From an uncultured Anaerotruncus sp. (lineage in GTDB: Bacteria > Bacillota_A > Clostridia > Oscillospirales > CAG-272): DNA of 9,140 nucleotides. Where the stretch lies: positions 1-9,140 of the forward strand of contig CATYWI010000020.1 in the NCBI GenBank assembly GCA_958414155.1, written 5' to 3'. Position numbers and translations under genes: made by a program. Below, piece by piece: positions 1 through 5,860 of this stretch. Within the stretch, counting starts at the first letter, position 1. Each line of letters begins with the position of its first letter. The notes beneath the pieces were generated by a model. That model made no database searches. It worked only from the letters and a program-made list of their open reading frames with translations, and had not been told where the DNA came from.

Positions 1-957
1 ATCAATGATATCCCGGCGCTTGCGCGGGTGTTTTCCGCTTACCGCGGCGAGATATGCGACATGACGCCCGCAAATGTCGTCATGTGGCGCAGCTATTACG
101 GTACCGAACTGTCGTTTGAAAAAACGGCGGACGGCGGCGATGTGCTGTATCTGCGCTACGCGGTCGATCCGGATATCGACCCCGACAGCTTTCCCGACGC
201 ACGTGCGCGCGCATATGCGCATTCATACGCATATGCCTGCCCCAAGGTGTATTATCCGGGCGACGACAAAACGACCGACCTCATTGCGCACGCGGATGAG
301 GTGCGCACCGCAGTCGAACGACTTGCGGCAGAGGGCGCACGGTTCTTTTGCTGCCTTTCGTGGGATGAGTGCGCGCTCATTCTGACGGTATGTCCCGATG
401 CGGAGGTGTGGCAGGACCGTGACTGGAACGACTATATTTACGATGCCGAAAAAATGATATCGCTCGGCGGCAAGCATCTTGCCGGACAGCGGAATCACAT
501 AAATAAATTCAGATCGCTCTACCCCGGGTGGCGGACCGAGGAGATATGCGAGGAGAACATTCCCGCGGCGCGGGCTTTTCTTGACGCATACTATGCGGGA
601 CTGCGCGCCGAGGGGAAGACGGATGCGGTCTTTGACGCCGAGCGCGGCGCGATAGACGAGGTGCTGTCGAACTGGAGGGCATACGGGCAGGAGGGCATCC
701 TGCTTTACGCCGGAGACAGAATCGCCGCGTTTACGTTCGGCGAGGTCGTGGCCGGCATGATGGATATCCATATCGAAAAGGCTGACAGGGCGTTCCAGGG
801 CGCGTATCCCATGGTATTCCGCGAATTCGCCGCGCGTTTTGCGGGGCGCGCCGTGACAGTCAACCGCGAGGAGGACTGCGGCGAGCCGGGCTTGCGGCAG
901 TCCAAGCTGGCGTACCACCCGGTAAGGCTCGCGGAAAAGTACAATATGGCTTTGTGA
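1..957 (+). CDS. DUF2156 domain protein (phosphatidylglycerol lysyltransferase C-terminal-like), 5'-truncated
   Basis: The reading frame is open from the first base and ends at TGA 955-957, giving 318 visible codons. No start with a ribosome binding site is seen, so the true start is probably a few codons outside the window. The product resembles stand-alone DUF2156 proteins of about 300 residues, which share the GNAT-like fold of the C-terminal domain of MprF-type lysyl-phosphatidylglycerol synthases. Visible family features are the early block NVVMWRSYYG, the basic block GQRNHINKF (about codons 159-170), and the C-terminal block NREEDCGEPGLRQSKLAYHP (codons 288-307). No membrane segment is present, so it is probably cytosolic and is not a complete MprF. 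Substrate is unknown; aminoacyl transfer is inferred from fold only. Codons about 60-81 look like a low-complexity insertion (rich in D, A, Y and H) and contain an unusual alternating purine-pyrimidine DNA tract. The gene converges on the kinase gene. Confidence 0.85.
   Translation: MNDIPALARVFSAYRGEICDMTPANVVMWRSYYGTELSFEKTADGGDVLYLRYAVDPDIDPDSFPDARARAYAHSYAYACPKVYYPGDDKTTDLIAHADEVRTAVERLAAEGARFFCCLSWDECALILTVCPDAEVWQDRDWNDYIYDAEKMISLGGKHLAGQRNHINKFRSLYPGWRTEEICEENIPAARAFLDAYYAGLRAEGKTDAVFDAERGAIDEVLSNWRAYGQEGILLYAGDRIAAFTFGEVVAGMMDIHIEKADRAFQGAYPMVFREFAARFAGRAVTVNREEDCGEPGLRQSKLAYHPVRLAEKYNMAL
197..236. other. Alternating purine-pyrimidine tract with inverted GCATATGCG arms, inside the DUF2156 gene
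   Basis: Bases 197-222 alternate purine and pyrimidine without a break for 26 nt. After a one-step break, bases 224-236 alternate for a further 13 nt. Within it GCATATGCG (211-219) and CGCATATGC (228-236) form perfect 9-bp inverted arms around an 8-nt spacer. Such tracts can adopt Z-DNA or cruciform structure, which is known physics; any role here is inference. It encodes the low-complexity AYAHSYAYA segment. Confidence 0.6.
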
Positions 958-962
958 TGAGA

Positions 963-981
963 CGGCGGTGTTCAGCCGCCG
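963..981 (+). other. Small GC-rich hairpin just after the DUF2156 stop
   Basis: CGGCGG (963-968) and CCGCCG (976-981) form a 6-bp stem with a 7-nt loop, 5 nt after the stop codon. No T run follows directly, so alone it is a poor terminator. Together with the palindrome at 987-1031 it may help end or protect the transcript. Confidence 0.4.
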
Positions 982-986
982 AGAAC

Positions 987-1031
987 AATGGGGTGTTAAA
1001 AAACTCAATTTGAGTTTTTTAACACCCCATT
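987..1031. terminator. Perfect palindrome at convergent gene ends, likely bidirectional terminator (copy 1)
   Basis: Two 22-bp arms (987-1008 and 1010-1031) are perfectly complementary around a single central T. The inner part is A6-CTCAA-T-TTGAG-T6, flanked by GGGGTGTT and AACACCCC. It lies between two converging genes, 29 nt after the DUF2156 stop and 7 nt after the kinase stop. A stem with an A6 arm on one side and a T6 arm on the other can terminate from both directions. The core stem is AT-rich, so termination strength is uncertain. A 34-nt core (995-1028) recurs identically at 5793-5826, so it is also a dispersed repeat. Confidence 0.7.
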
Positions 1032-1038
1032 CTTCTAT

Positions 1039-3081
1039 TCAGTTTTCCGCGGTCGCTGTCGGGACAGGGACCGTCGCAGGCTCTTCGTTTATCGCGGGCA
1101 GCAACACTTCGACCTTGAAGAGGTCGCCGTCAGCCGTCACCGAAAGACTTCCGCCCTGCACCGCCGCAAGACCTGCGGCGATCGAAAGCCCCAGTCCGCT
1201 GCCCTCGCCGGAGCGCGAGTTGTCGCCGCGCACAAAGCGCTCGGTAAGCTCGTCGCCCGATTTTTCAAGCGGCTGTTCCGAAATGTTGCGGAAAACGGTG
1301 GCAACGGTCTGCCCGCGGTGCTCAAGGGCGATGTATACGCGCGTGCCGGGCATGGCGTATTTGCAGATGTTGCCGAGCAGGTTGTCCCATATGCGCCACA
1401 CAAGTCTGCCGTCCGCGCGGACCATGGCGGGCTTGTCGGCGCCCGTTACAACGAGCCTTAGGTCGCGTTCGGCAAGCCGCGCGGCGTACTCGCCGTCGGT
1501 CTGCCCCGCCATTACCGAAAGGTCGAGCGGTTCCGGGTGCGTTTCAATGTTGCCGGTCGATGCTTTGGAGGCTTCCACAAGATCGTCGATCAGCTTTTTC
1601 ATGCGTGAGGACTGCCGTGCCAGCACGCTCACATACTCGGCAGCCTGACCGCTCAGCTCCTCGCGCTCAAGAAGCTCGACATAGTTGACGATGGACGTCA
1701 GCGGAGTCTTTATGTCGTGCGAAACATTTGTGATAAGCTCGGTCTTCAGCCGCTCGCTCTTCATTTTTTCGTCAAGCGCGCGGGAAAGACCCTTGCCCAT
1801 GCTGCCCAGCTCGTCGCCGAGGCATTTCAGCTCATATGGCATATGCTTTGTGTCCGTCTGTATCCCGAGAGCGCCGGCCGCCATGCGCGAGGCGCTGTTT
1901 TTAAGGCGGACTACCGATGCGGCATACCACACCACAGCCGCGATGAGGGCGAGGTCCAGCGGGATCAGCAGGACGTATGCGCCGCACAAGGCGAATATCG
2001 CATTTGCGAGCACAAAGGAGAACACAAATATGACCGTGCGCCAGATGTAGGGCATTTTGCGCCACACAGAGGCACAAATGCGGTATATTCCGCGTATTAT
2101 CGACCACAGGAGGCGCAAAATCATAAAGATGAGCGTGTTTTCCCACCACTTGCCCGCTTTTATTCGCGCGGCGACCGACACGGGTATCCACTCGATGATC
2201 ATAAGCGCGATGAAGCCCTCGAATATGCAGACCGATGTGCCGAGCGGCCAGACGAGCTGCGGGTCGGTGACAGGCAGGCGCGCTGCCAGCGTCGCCATGC
2301 CCGCCGTGAGCGCACACAAAAGCACCGCCGAAAGGTCAAGCGGTATGCGCGACGGGAACCGCAGGTGCACCTCGTCGCTGCCGGCGCGTCTGCCCGCGCC
2401 GCTGCAAAGGAACGCCCATGAGAGGACCGTGAGGACGAGAGAGATCACCGCGGCGAGATAAACGCCGTAGCGCATTTCCCATGCCATTCTGCCCGCGTAA
2501 AGTCCGGCGCTTATCATGTCGCCTATGCCCTCGACCAGTGTGACCGATATTTCCACCCGCGTCAGCTCTCCGGTGTCCGCCGCGGCAGTGCCGGAGGAGG
2601 TCACCGATGCCGGAAACTGCTCCGCGTCGGCATCCGAGCCGCGGCGCAGCCACATCGTGCCGTCCGAGCGAAACTCGATATTGAAGCGGTATATCACGTT
2701 GCCATCAACGGCATGGTCTGTCACCGTGACGCCGTTCGGGGCATCGGGGCTGTAACGGACTATCTTCATGCCGCAGCATGAGGTGTTGTAGAACTGACAA
2801 AGGCCTGCGCCTGTGGCGGAGAGCCTCTGTGCCACCCATTTTGCTGCGCCGAAGGAATGCAGCTCGTTCAGCTGATCCAGGCGCGTCATTTCCACAAGTG
2901 CGTAGGAATACGCGACCGAGCTGTACAGCGAGTCAAAATAGCTGTCATCGGTCAGCGAGTATGCATCTGTGGCACCAAGGAATATCACGCATGCCGCCTC
3001 GGCGACGAGCGAGAGCAGTGCAAGAAAGCAAATGACCGCTACTATCGCCTTTGCCCAGCCTTTTCGTGTCAATGATTTCAT
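1039..3081 (-). CDS. Multi-pass membrane sensor histidine kinase
   Basis: This 680-residue sensor kinase is the membrane partner of the response regulator encoded just upstream. I start it at ATG 3081: it has TGGAGGACAGAAA directly before it and overlaps the regulator's stop as ATGA, whereas a start at 3114 would only lengthen the overlap. Hydrophobic segments lie at about 10-33, 205-227, 247-268, 277-303, 348-372 and 375-393, with an extracytoplasmic stretch of about 170 residues (36-204) as the likely sensor. The H box is NVSHDIKTPLTS with H455 as the phosphorylated residue. The N box is WDNLLGNICKYA (N567, N571), the F box ERFVRGD (614-620) and the G2 box GEGSGLGLSIA (625-635). The usual DxGxG G1 box is replaced by VFRNISEQP (596-604), a variant I associate with VanS-like Clostridial kinases. 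C95, C102 and C103 cluster in the sensor region. The signal is unknown. Confidence 0.95.
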   Translation of the reverse strand: MKSLTRKGWAKAIVAVICFLALLSLVAEAACVIFLGATDAYSLTDDSYFDSLYSSVAYSYALVEMTRLDQLNELHSFGAAKWVAQRLSATGAGLCQFYNTSCCGMKIVRYSPDAPNGVTVTDHAVDGNVIYRFNIEFRSDGTMWLRRGSDADAEQFPASVTSSGTAAADTGELTRVEISVTLVEGIGDMISAGLYAGRMAWEMRYGVYLAAVISLVLTVLSWAFLCSGAGRRAGSDEVHLRFPSRIPLDLSAVLLCALTAGMATLAARLPVTDPQLVWPLGTSVCIFEGFIALMIIEWIPVSVAARIKAGKWWENTLIFMILRLLWSIIRGIYRICASVWRKMPYIWRTVIFVFSFVLANAIFALCGAYVLLIPLDLALIAAVVWYAASVVRLKNSASRMAAGALGIQTDTKHMPYELKCLGDELGSMGKGLSRALDEKMKSERLKTELITNVSHDIKTPLTSIVNYVELLEREELSGQAAEYVSVLARQSSRMKKLIDDLVEASKASTGNIETHPEPLDLSVMAGQTDGEYAARLAERDLRLVVTGADKPAMVRADGRLVWRIWDNLLGNICKYAMPGTRVYIALEHRGQTVATVFRNISEQPLEKSGDELTERFVRGDNSRSGEGSGLGLSIAAGLAAVQGGSLSVTADGDLFKVEVLLPAINEEPATVPVPTATAEN

Positions 3082-3770
3082 TTTCTGTCCTCCAGTCTGT
3101 AACCCTGTCCCCATACGACGGTGATATACCGCGGGGATGACGGGTCGATCTCAAGTTTTTCGCGCAGGTGCCTTATGTGGACAGCCACCGTCCGTTCGTC
3201 TCCGCAGGAGTCGCCGCCCCACACGCGGCGGTATATATCCTTCGGCGAAAATACCTTTCCGGGCGACTCAAGCATCAGCCGCAGTATCTCATACTCGGTG
3301 GGCGTAAGCGTTACGGGGTCGCCGTCGAGCGTTACCTCGCGGCGCTCGGTGTCAAGCGTTATGCCGCCGACCGAAAGCACGTCCGGGTTCGGGGCGCCGC
3401 CTCCGAGCTGCATATACCGCCTCAGCTGTGAACGCACGCGCGCTATCACCTCGGCGGGGTTGAACGGCTTTGTCACATAGTCGTCGGCTCCCATATCAAG
3501 CCCGAGTATTTTGTCGCCGTCCTCGCTTTTTGCGGTAAGAAGGATCACCGGGACGTTTGATTCCCGCCGTATGGAGGCAAGGGCTGTAAGTCCGTCGGTG
3601 CCCGGCATCATTATATCGAGCAGGCAAAGGCTTATCCCTCCGCGCAGGACCGCGCTTATCGCCTCGGCGCCGTCGTGCGCCTCCACAACGCCGTAGCCCT
3701 GCGCGGTAAGAAATATCCTCAATGCCGAAACTATGTCGCTGTCATCGTCGCACACCAGTATGTTTATCAT
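3078..3770 (-). CDS. OmpR/PhoB-family response regulator transcription factor
   Basis: This 230-residue protein has a complete receiver domain and a winged-helix DNA-binding domain. In the receiver (1-115) the acidic pair is D8/D9, the phosphoacceptor is D52 in LCLLDIMMPGTDG, the switch threonine is T79 and the conserved lysine is K101 in VTKPF. The winged helix (about 130-228) shows LTPTEYEILRLML, the recognition-helix segment ERTVAVHIRHLREKL and the wing YITVVWGQGYRLE. Length and layout are normal for the family. ATG 3770 is preceded by GGAG about 9 nt upstream. It is the first gene of the operon, and its stop overlaps the kinase start by 4 nt, so the two are likely translationally coupled. 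Its own promoter is readable at 3805-3833, and a direct repeat at 3846-3863 suits this regulator family, suggesting autoregulation. Target genes cannot be named from the sequence. Confidence 0.97.
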   Translation of the reverse strand: MINILVCDDDSDIVSALRIFLTAQGYGVVEAHDGAEAISAVLRGGISLCLLDIMMPGTDGLTALASIRRESNVPVILLTAKSEDGDKILGLDMGADDYVTKPFNPAEVIARVRSQLRRYMQLGGGAPNPDVLSVGGITLDTERREVTLDGDPVTLTPTEYEILRLMLESPGKVFSPKDIYRRVWGGDSCGDERTVAVHIRHLREKLEIDPSSPRYITVVWGQGYRLEDRK

Positions 3771-3804
3771 TGCGTCGTTCTCCGATCGTGTTTTCTGTAC
3801 TATT

Positions 3805-3833
3805 ATTATCGCATATTACGTCTTAAAGTTCAA
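3805..3833 (-). promoter_or_regulatory. Sigma-A-type promoter of the two-component operon
   Basis: Read on the - strand, TTGAAC (3828-3833) and GATAAT (3805-3810) are separated by 17 nt. The expected transcript starts near 3798, leaving a leader of about 28 nt before the regulator ATG. The match to consensus and spacing is good. Confidence 0.7.
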
Positions 3834-3845
3834 GAGGCAAACGCC

Positions 3846-3863
3846 TTAAGATTTTATTAAGAT
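3846..3863 (-). promoter_or_regulatory. Direct repeat TTAAGAT with 11-bp period, candidate response-regulator operator
   Basis: TTAAGAT occurs at 3846-3852 and again at 3857-3863, separated by TTTA. OmpR/PhoB-type regulators usually bind head-to-tail half-sites with an 11-bp repeat. The pair sits 12 bp upstream of the -35 box of the two-component operon, a usual place for activation. Binding by the adjacent regulator is inference. Confidence 0.5.
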
Positions 3864-3877
3864 GCACATACGTGCAC
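3862..3877. promoter_or_regulatory. Imperfect palindrome ATGCAC-N4-GTGCAC
   Basis: ATGCAC (3862-3867), spacer ATAC, then GTGCAC (3872-3877). It has the same half-site and 4-nt spacer as the core of the 36-bp palindrome, and the two centres are 32 bp apart, about three helical turns. This looks like a pair of binding sites for one dimeric protein. The protein is unknown. Confidence 0.4.
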
Positions 3878-3883
3878 TATAAA

Positions 3884-3919
3884 CCTATTTATAATGCACT
3901 TAAGTGCATTATAAATAGG
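3884..3919. promoter_or_regulatory. 36-bp perfect palindrome in the divergent control region
   Basis: Arms 3884-3901 and 3902-3919 are exactly complementary with no spacer. The core reads ATGCACTTAAGTGCAT with flanking TATTTATA/TATAAATA. It ends 12 bp upstream of the rny -35 box and lies between two divergent promoters. No T run follows it and no gene ends here, so an operator or DNA-structure element fits better than a terminator. Confidence 0.6.
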
Positions 3920-3931
3920 AAGAAAACCATA

Positions 3932-3960
3932 TTGACAAACCCGTGGTTTTGTGCTAAAAT
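3932..3960 (+). promoter_or_regulatory. rny promoter, sigma-A-type with extended -10
   Basis: TTGACA (3932-3937) and TAAAAT (3955-3960) are 17 nt apart, and TGC at 3952-3954 supplies an extended -10. Expected start of transcription is near 3967, giving a leader of about 77 nt that contains a GC-rich hairpin. Confidence 0.8.
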
Positions 3961-3979
3961 ATCATATGTAAAAATGTAT

Positions 3980-4014
3980 GCACCGGGCGTCCGGCGTCCG
4001 GTGCTGGATTTTTT
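3980..4014 (+). terminator. Terminator-like hairpin in the rny leader, candidate attenuator
   Basis: GCACCGGGCG (3980-3989) pairs with CGTCCGGTGC (3995-4004) over 10 bp including one G-U, with a 5-nt loop. A T6 run follows at 4009-4014, four nt after the stem. The rny ribosome binding site begins at 4031. The upstream gene runs the other way, so the only predicted transcript reading through this hairpin is that of rny. A leader attenuator or a 5' stability stem is therefore more likely than a terminator for another gene. Confidence 0.5.
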
Positions 4015-4043
4015 CATAGTATTTTTTAAGAAGGAGGTGCAAT

Positions 4044-5606
4044 ATGGAAACAAAAATAATCGTTACAGCGATCGTTGCCGCAGTTGTGGCTCTGATTGTC
4101 GGTGTGGGACTTGGTATCCTGTTCGGCATCCTTATACGCAAGCGCGTAGCCGAAAAGAAGATCGGTTCTGCCGAGGAAGAAGCCGAGAAGATCAAATCCG
4201 ATGCCAAAATGGCGGCGACGTACGAGACTAACCGCATGATAGTGGCGGCTCAGAAAGAGATCAATCAGCAAAGAAGCGATTCCGAACGGGAAATAAAGGA
4301 AAGACGTGCCGAGATTACGCGCTCCGAGCGACGCCTTGCCTCCAAGGAAGAGACCCTTGACCGCAAGACTGAACAGCTTGACCGCAAAAATGACACGCTT
4401 GACCGCAAGCTCAAGGAAAACGAAGCGCTTCGCGCCGAGATAGCCGCGTCCCTTTCCGAACATCAGAAAAAGCTGGAAGCTATTGCGGGTCTCACTACTG
4501 CCGAAGCGAAGAGCGAGTTGATGGCAAGCCTTGAATCCGAAGCGAAGTATGACTTTGCACAGCGTTTGGATGAGCTTGAAGCTCAATTCAAGGACGAAGC
4601 CGAAACCAAGGCGCGCAATCTTATTTCTCTGGCGATACAGAGATGTGCCGCCGACCAGGTGGCAGAATCCACCGTTACCGCCGTTCCGCTGCCCAGCGAG
4701 GAAATGAAGGGCAGAATAATCGGACGCGAAGGCAGAAATATTCAGAAGCTTGAAACACTTACAGGTGTTGAGCTTATCATCGACGATACGCCCGAGGCGA
4801 TAACGCTTTCCGGTTTCGATCCGGTAAGGCGCGAGGTCGCGCGTATAGCGCTTGAAAAGCTCATCGCAGACGGGCGCATCCATCCTGCCCGCATTGAGGA
4901 AATGGTGGAAAAGGCAAAACGCGAGGTCGAGGCAAGCATCAAGCAGGCGGGCGAACGCGCAACCTTTGAGGTGGGCGTTCACGGGTTGAATCCCGAGCTT
5001 GTAAAACTGCTCGGCAGACTCCGTTACCGTACAAGCTACGGTCAGAACGTACTGCGTCATTCGGTGGAGGTGGCATTCCTTGCCGGAATAATGGCAGAGG
5101 AGCTTGGAGAGGACGCCGCAACGGCACGCCGCGCGGGACTTCTCCACGATATCGGCAAAGCATTCCCGCATGATGTCGAGGGCACGCACGTTCAGATCGG
5201 CGTAAATGCGGCAAAGAAATTCAAGGAGAGCCGCGAGGTCATCCACGCTATCGAAGCTCACCACAACGATGTCGAGCCGACAACGGTCATTGCCGTGCTG
5301 GTACAGGCGGCGGATGCTATTTCGGCTGCAAGACCCGGCGCGAGACGCGAGGATCTTGAAAATTACATCAAGAGACTTGAAAAGCTTGAGGAGATTGCGG
5401 GCAGCTTCCCCGGTGTTGACAAAGCATATGCCATTCAGGCGGGACGTGAGATCCGCGTGATGGTAAAGCCGGAGGAGGTCAATGACGCGGGCATGAAGGT
5501 CATTGCACGTGACATGGCAAAAAAAATCAAAGACGAGGTCAAGTACCCCGGTCAGATCAAGGTGAACCTTATCCGCGAGAGCCGCGCGGTCGATTACGCA
5601 AAGTAA
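4044..5606 (+). CDS. rny: Ribonuclease Y
   Basis: RNase Y is the membrane-anchored endoribonuclease that initiates bulk mRNA decay in many Firmicutes. The 520-residue length is typical. Domains in order: one N-terminal membrane helix (about 5-31), a long charged coiled coil (about 35-195) with three LDRK repeats near 114-122, a KH RNA-binding domain with [10 protein letters not shown] (223-232), and an HD metal-dependent hydrolase domain. HD-domain metal ligands visible are H339, H368-D369 in [13 protein letters not shown]406/H407 in EAHHND, and D424 in QAADAIS. All key motifs are intact. The start at ATG 4044 follows AAGGAGGTG at 4031-4039, an almost ideal ribosome binding site. It is transcribed alone from the promoter at 3932-3960; I see neither recA nor the ymdB-type phosphodiesterase gene beside it. 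A long antisense frame over this gene is a codon-bias shadow. Confidence 0.98.
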   Translation: METKIIVTAIVAAVVALIVGVGLGILFGILIRKRVAEKKIGSAEEEAEKIKSDAKMAATYETNRMIVAAQKEINQQRSDSEREIKERRAEITRSERRLASKEETLDRKTEQLDRKNDTLDRKLKENEALRAEIAASLSEHQKKLEAIAGLTTAEAKSELMASLESEAKYDFAQRLDELEAQFKDEAETKARNLISLAIQRCAADQVAESTVTAVPLPSEEMKGRIIGREGRNIQKLETLTGVELIIDDTPEAITLSGFDPVRREVARIALEKLIADGRIHPARIEEMVEKAKREVEASIKQAGERATFEVGVHGLNPELVKLLGRLRYRTSYGQNVLRHSVEVAFLAGIMAEELGEDAATARRAGLLHDIGKAFPHDVEGTHVQIGVNAAKKFKESREVIHAIEAHHNDVEPTTVIAVLVQAADAISAARPGARREDLENYIKRLEKLEEIAGSFPGVDKAYAIQAGREIRVMVKPEEVNDAGMKVIARDMAKKIKDEVKYPGQIKVNLIRESRAVDYAK

Positions 5607-5788
5607 CGGTCGGCGCTCCGCAAAAATCTTCGGGAGCGGCGTAACGAATGCCGCACGCCGATGCTATTGTGATTTTACTCACCCATCCTCCCTTACGGGA
5701 TTTGATATATAGTTAACATAAAACCCCTTGGGCTGTACGCGGCTGTCGGAAACGGCGTCCGCATGAGTATAAATAGCAGTAACGCAAC
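5607..5788. other. Intergenic region after rny, with two hairpins and no gene
   Basis: This stretch has no credible reading frame. Just after the rny stop, CGCTCC (5614-5619) and GGAGCG (5633-5638) form a 6-bp stem with a 13-nt loop but no T run. A second, better stem is 5739-5762. The middle (5660-5730) is AT-richer, with a short stem CCC-TTAC-GGG. No promoter with good spacing is seen for a small RNA. Confidence 0.45.
5739..5762 (+). other. Hairpin with GAAA tetraloop in the rny-argH gap
   Basis: GCGGCTGTCG (5739-5748) and CGGCGTCCGC (5753-5762) pair across a GAAA loop (5749-5752). One C-T mismatch and two G-U pairs interrupt the 10-bp stem on the + strand. GNRA loops stabilise RNA hairpins, so it could protect the rny 3' end or be part of a small RNA. 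Neither is shown. Confidence 0.4.
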
Positions 5789-5826
5789 GGGAGTTAAAAA
5801 ACTCAATTTGAGTTTTTTAACACCCC
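5789..5826. terminator. Palindrome at rny/argH convergent ends, likely bidirectional terminator (copy 2)
   Basis: Bases 5793-5826 are identical over 34 nt to 995-1028. Arms 5789-5806 and 5808-5826 pair around a central T; the outer left arm has one substitution (A at 5792). It lies 34 nt beyond the argH stop and 182 nt beyond the rny stop. Two copies, both at convergent gene junctions, support a terminator role and also show it is a repeated element. Confidence 0.7.
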
Positions 5827-5860
5827 TTTATGTATCAGTTCCCCTCAGTGCCGGGGATGC

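Noticed and set aside
223..1008. Open frame on the - strand over the DUF2156 gene
   Set aside because: It begins inside the palindrome at 987-1031 and lies opposite a recognised gene; no domain.
968..1648. Open frame on the + strand across the palindrome into the kinase gene
   Set aside because: It is a shadow of the kinase coding strand and starts at the palindrome; the product has no recognisable features.
3082..3114. Longer kinase start at 3114
   Set aside because: It would overlap the regulator by 37 nt, while ATG 3081 has GGAGG and the typical ATGA coupling.
1..3770. DUF2156 protein and two-component system as one lipid-modification resistance module
   Set aside because: The genes converge, have no shared promoter, and the DUF2156 protein lacks the membrane flippase part of MprF; nothing in the sequence ties them together.
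4026..5264. Long open frame (412 codons) antisense to rny
   Set aside because: It mirrors the codon pattern of a certain gene, has no ribosome binding site of its own and shows no recognisable domain.
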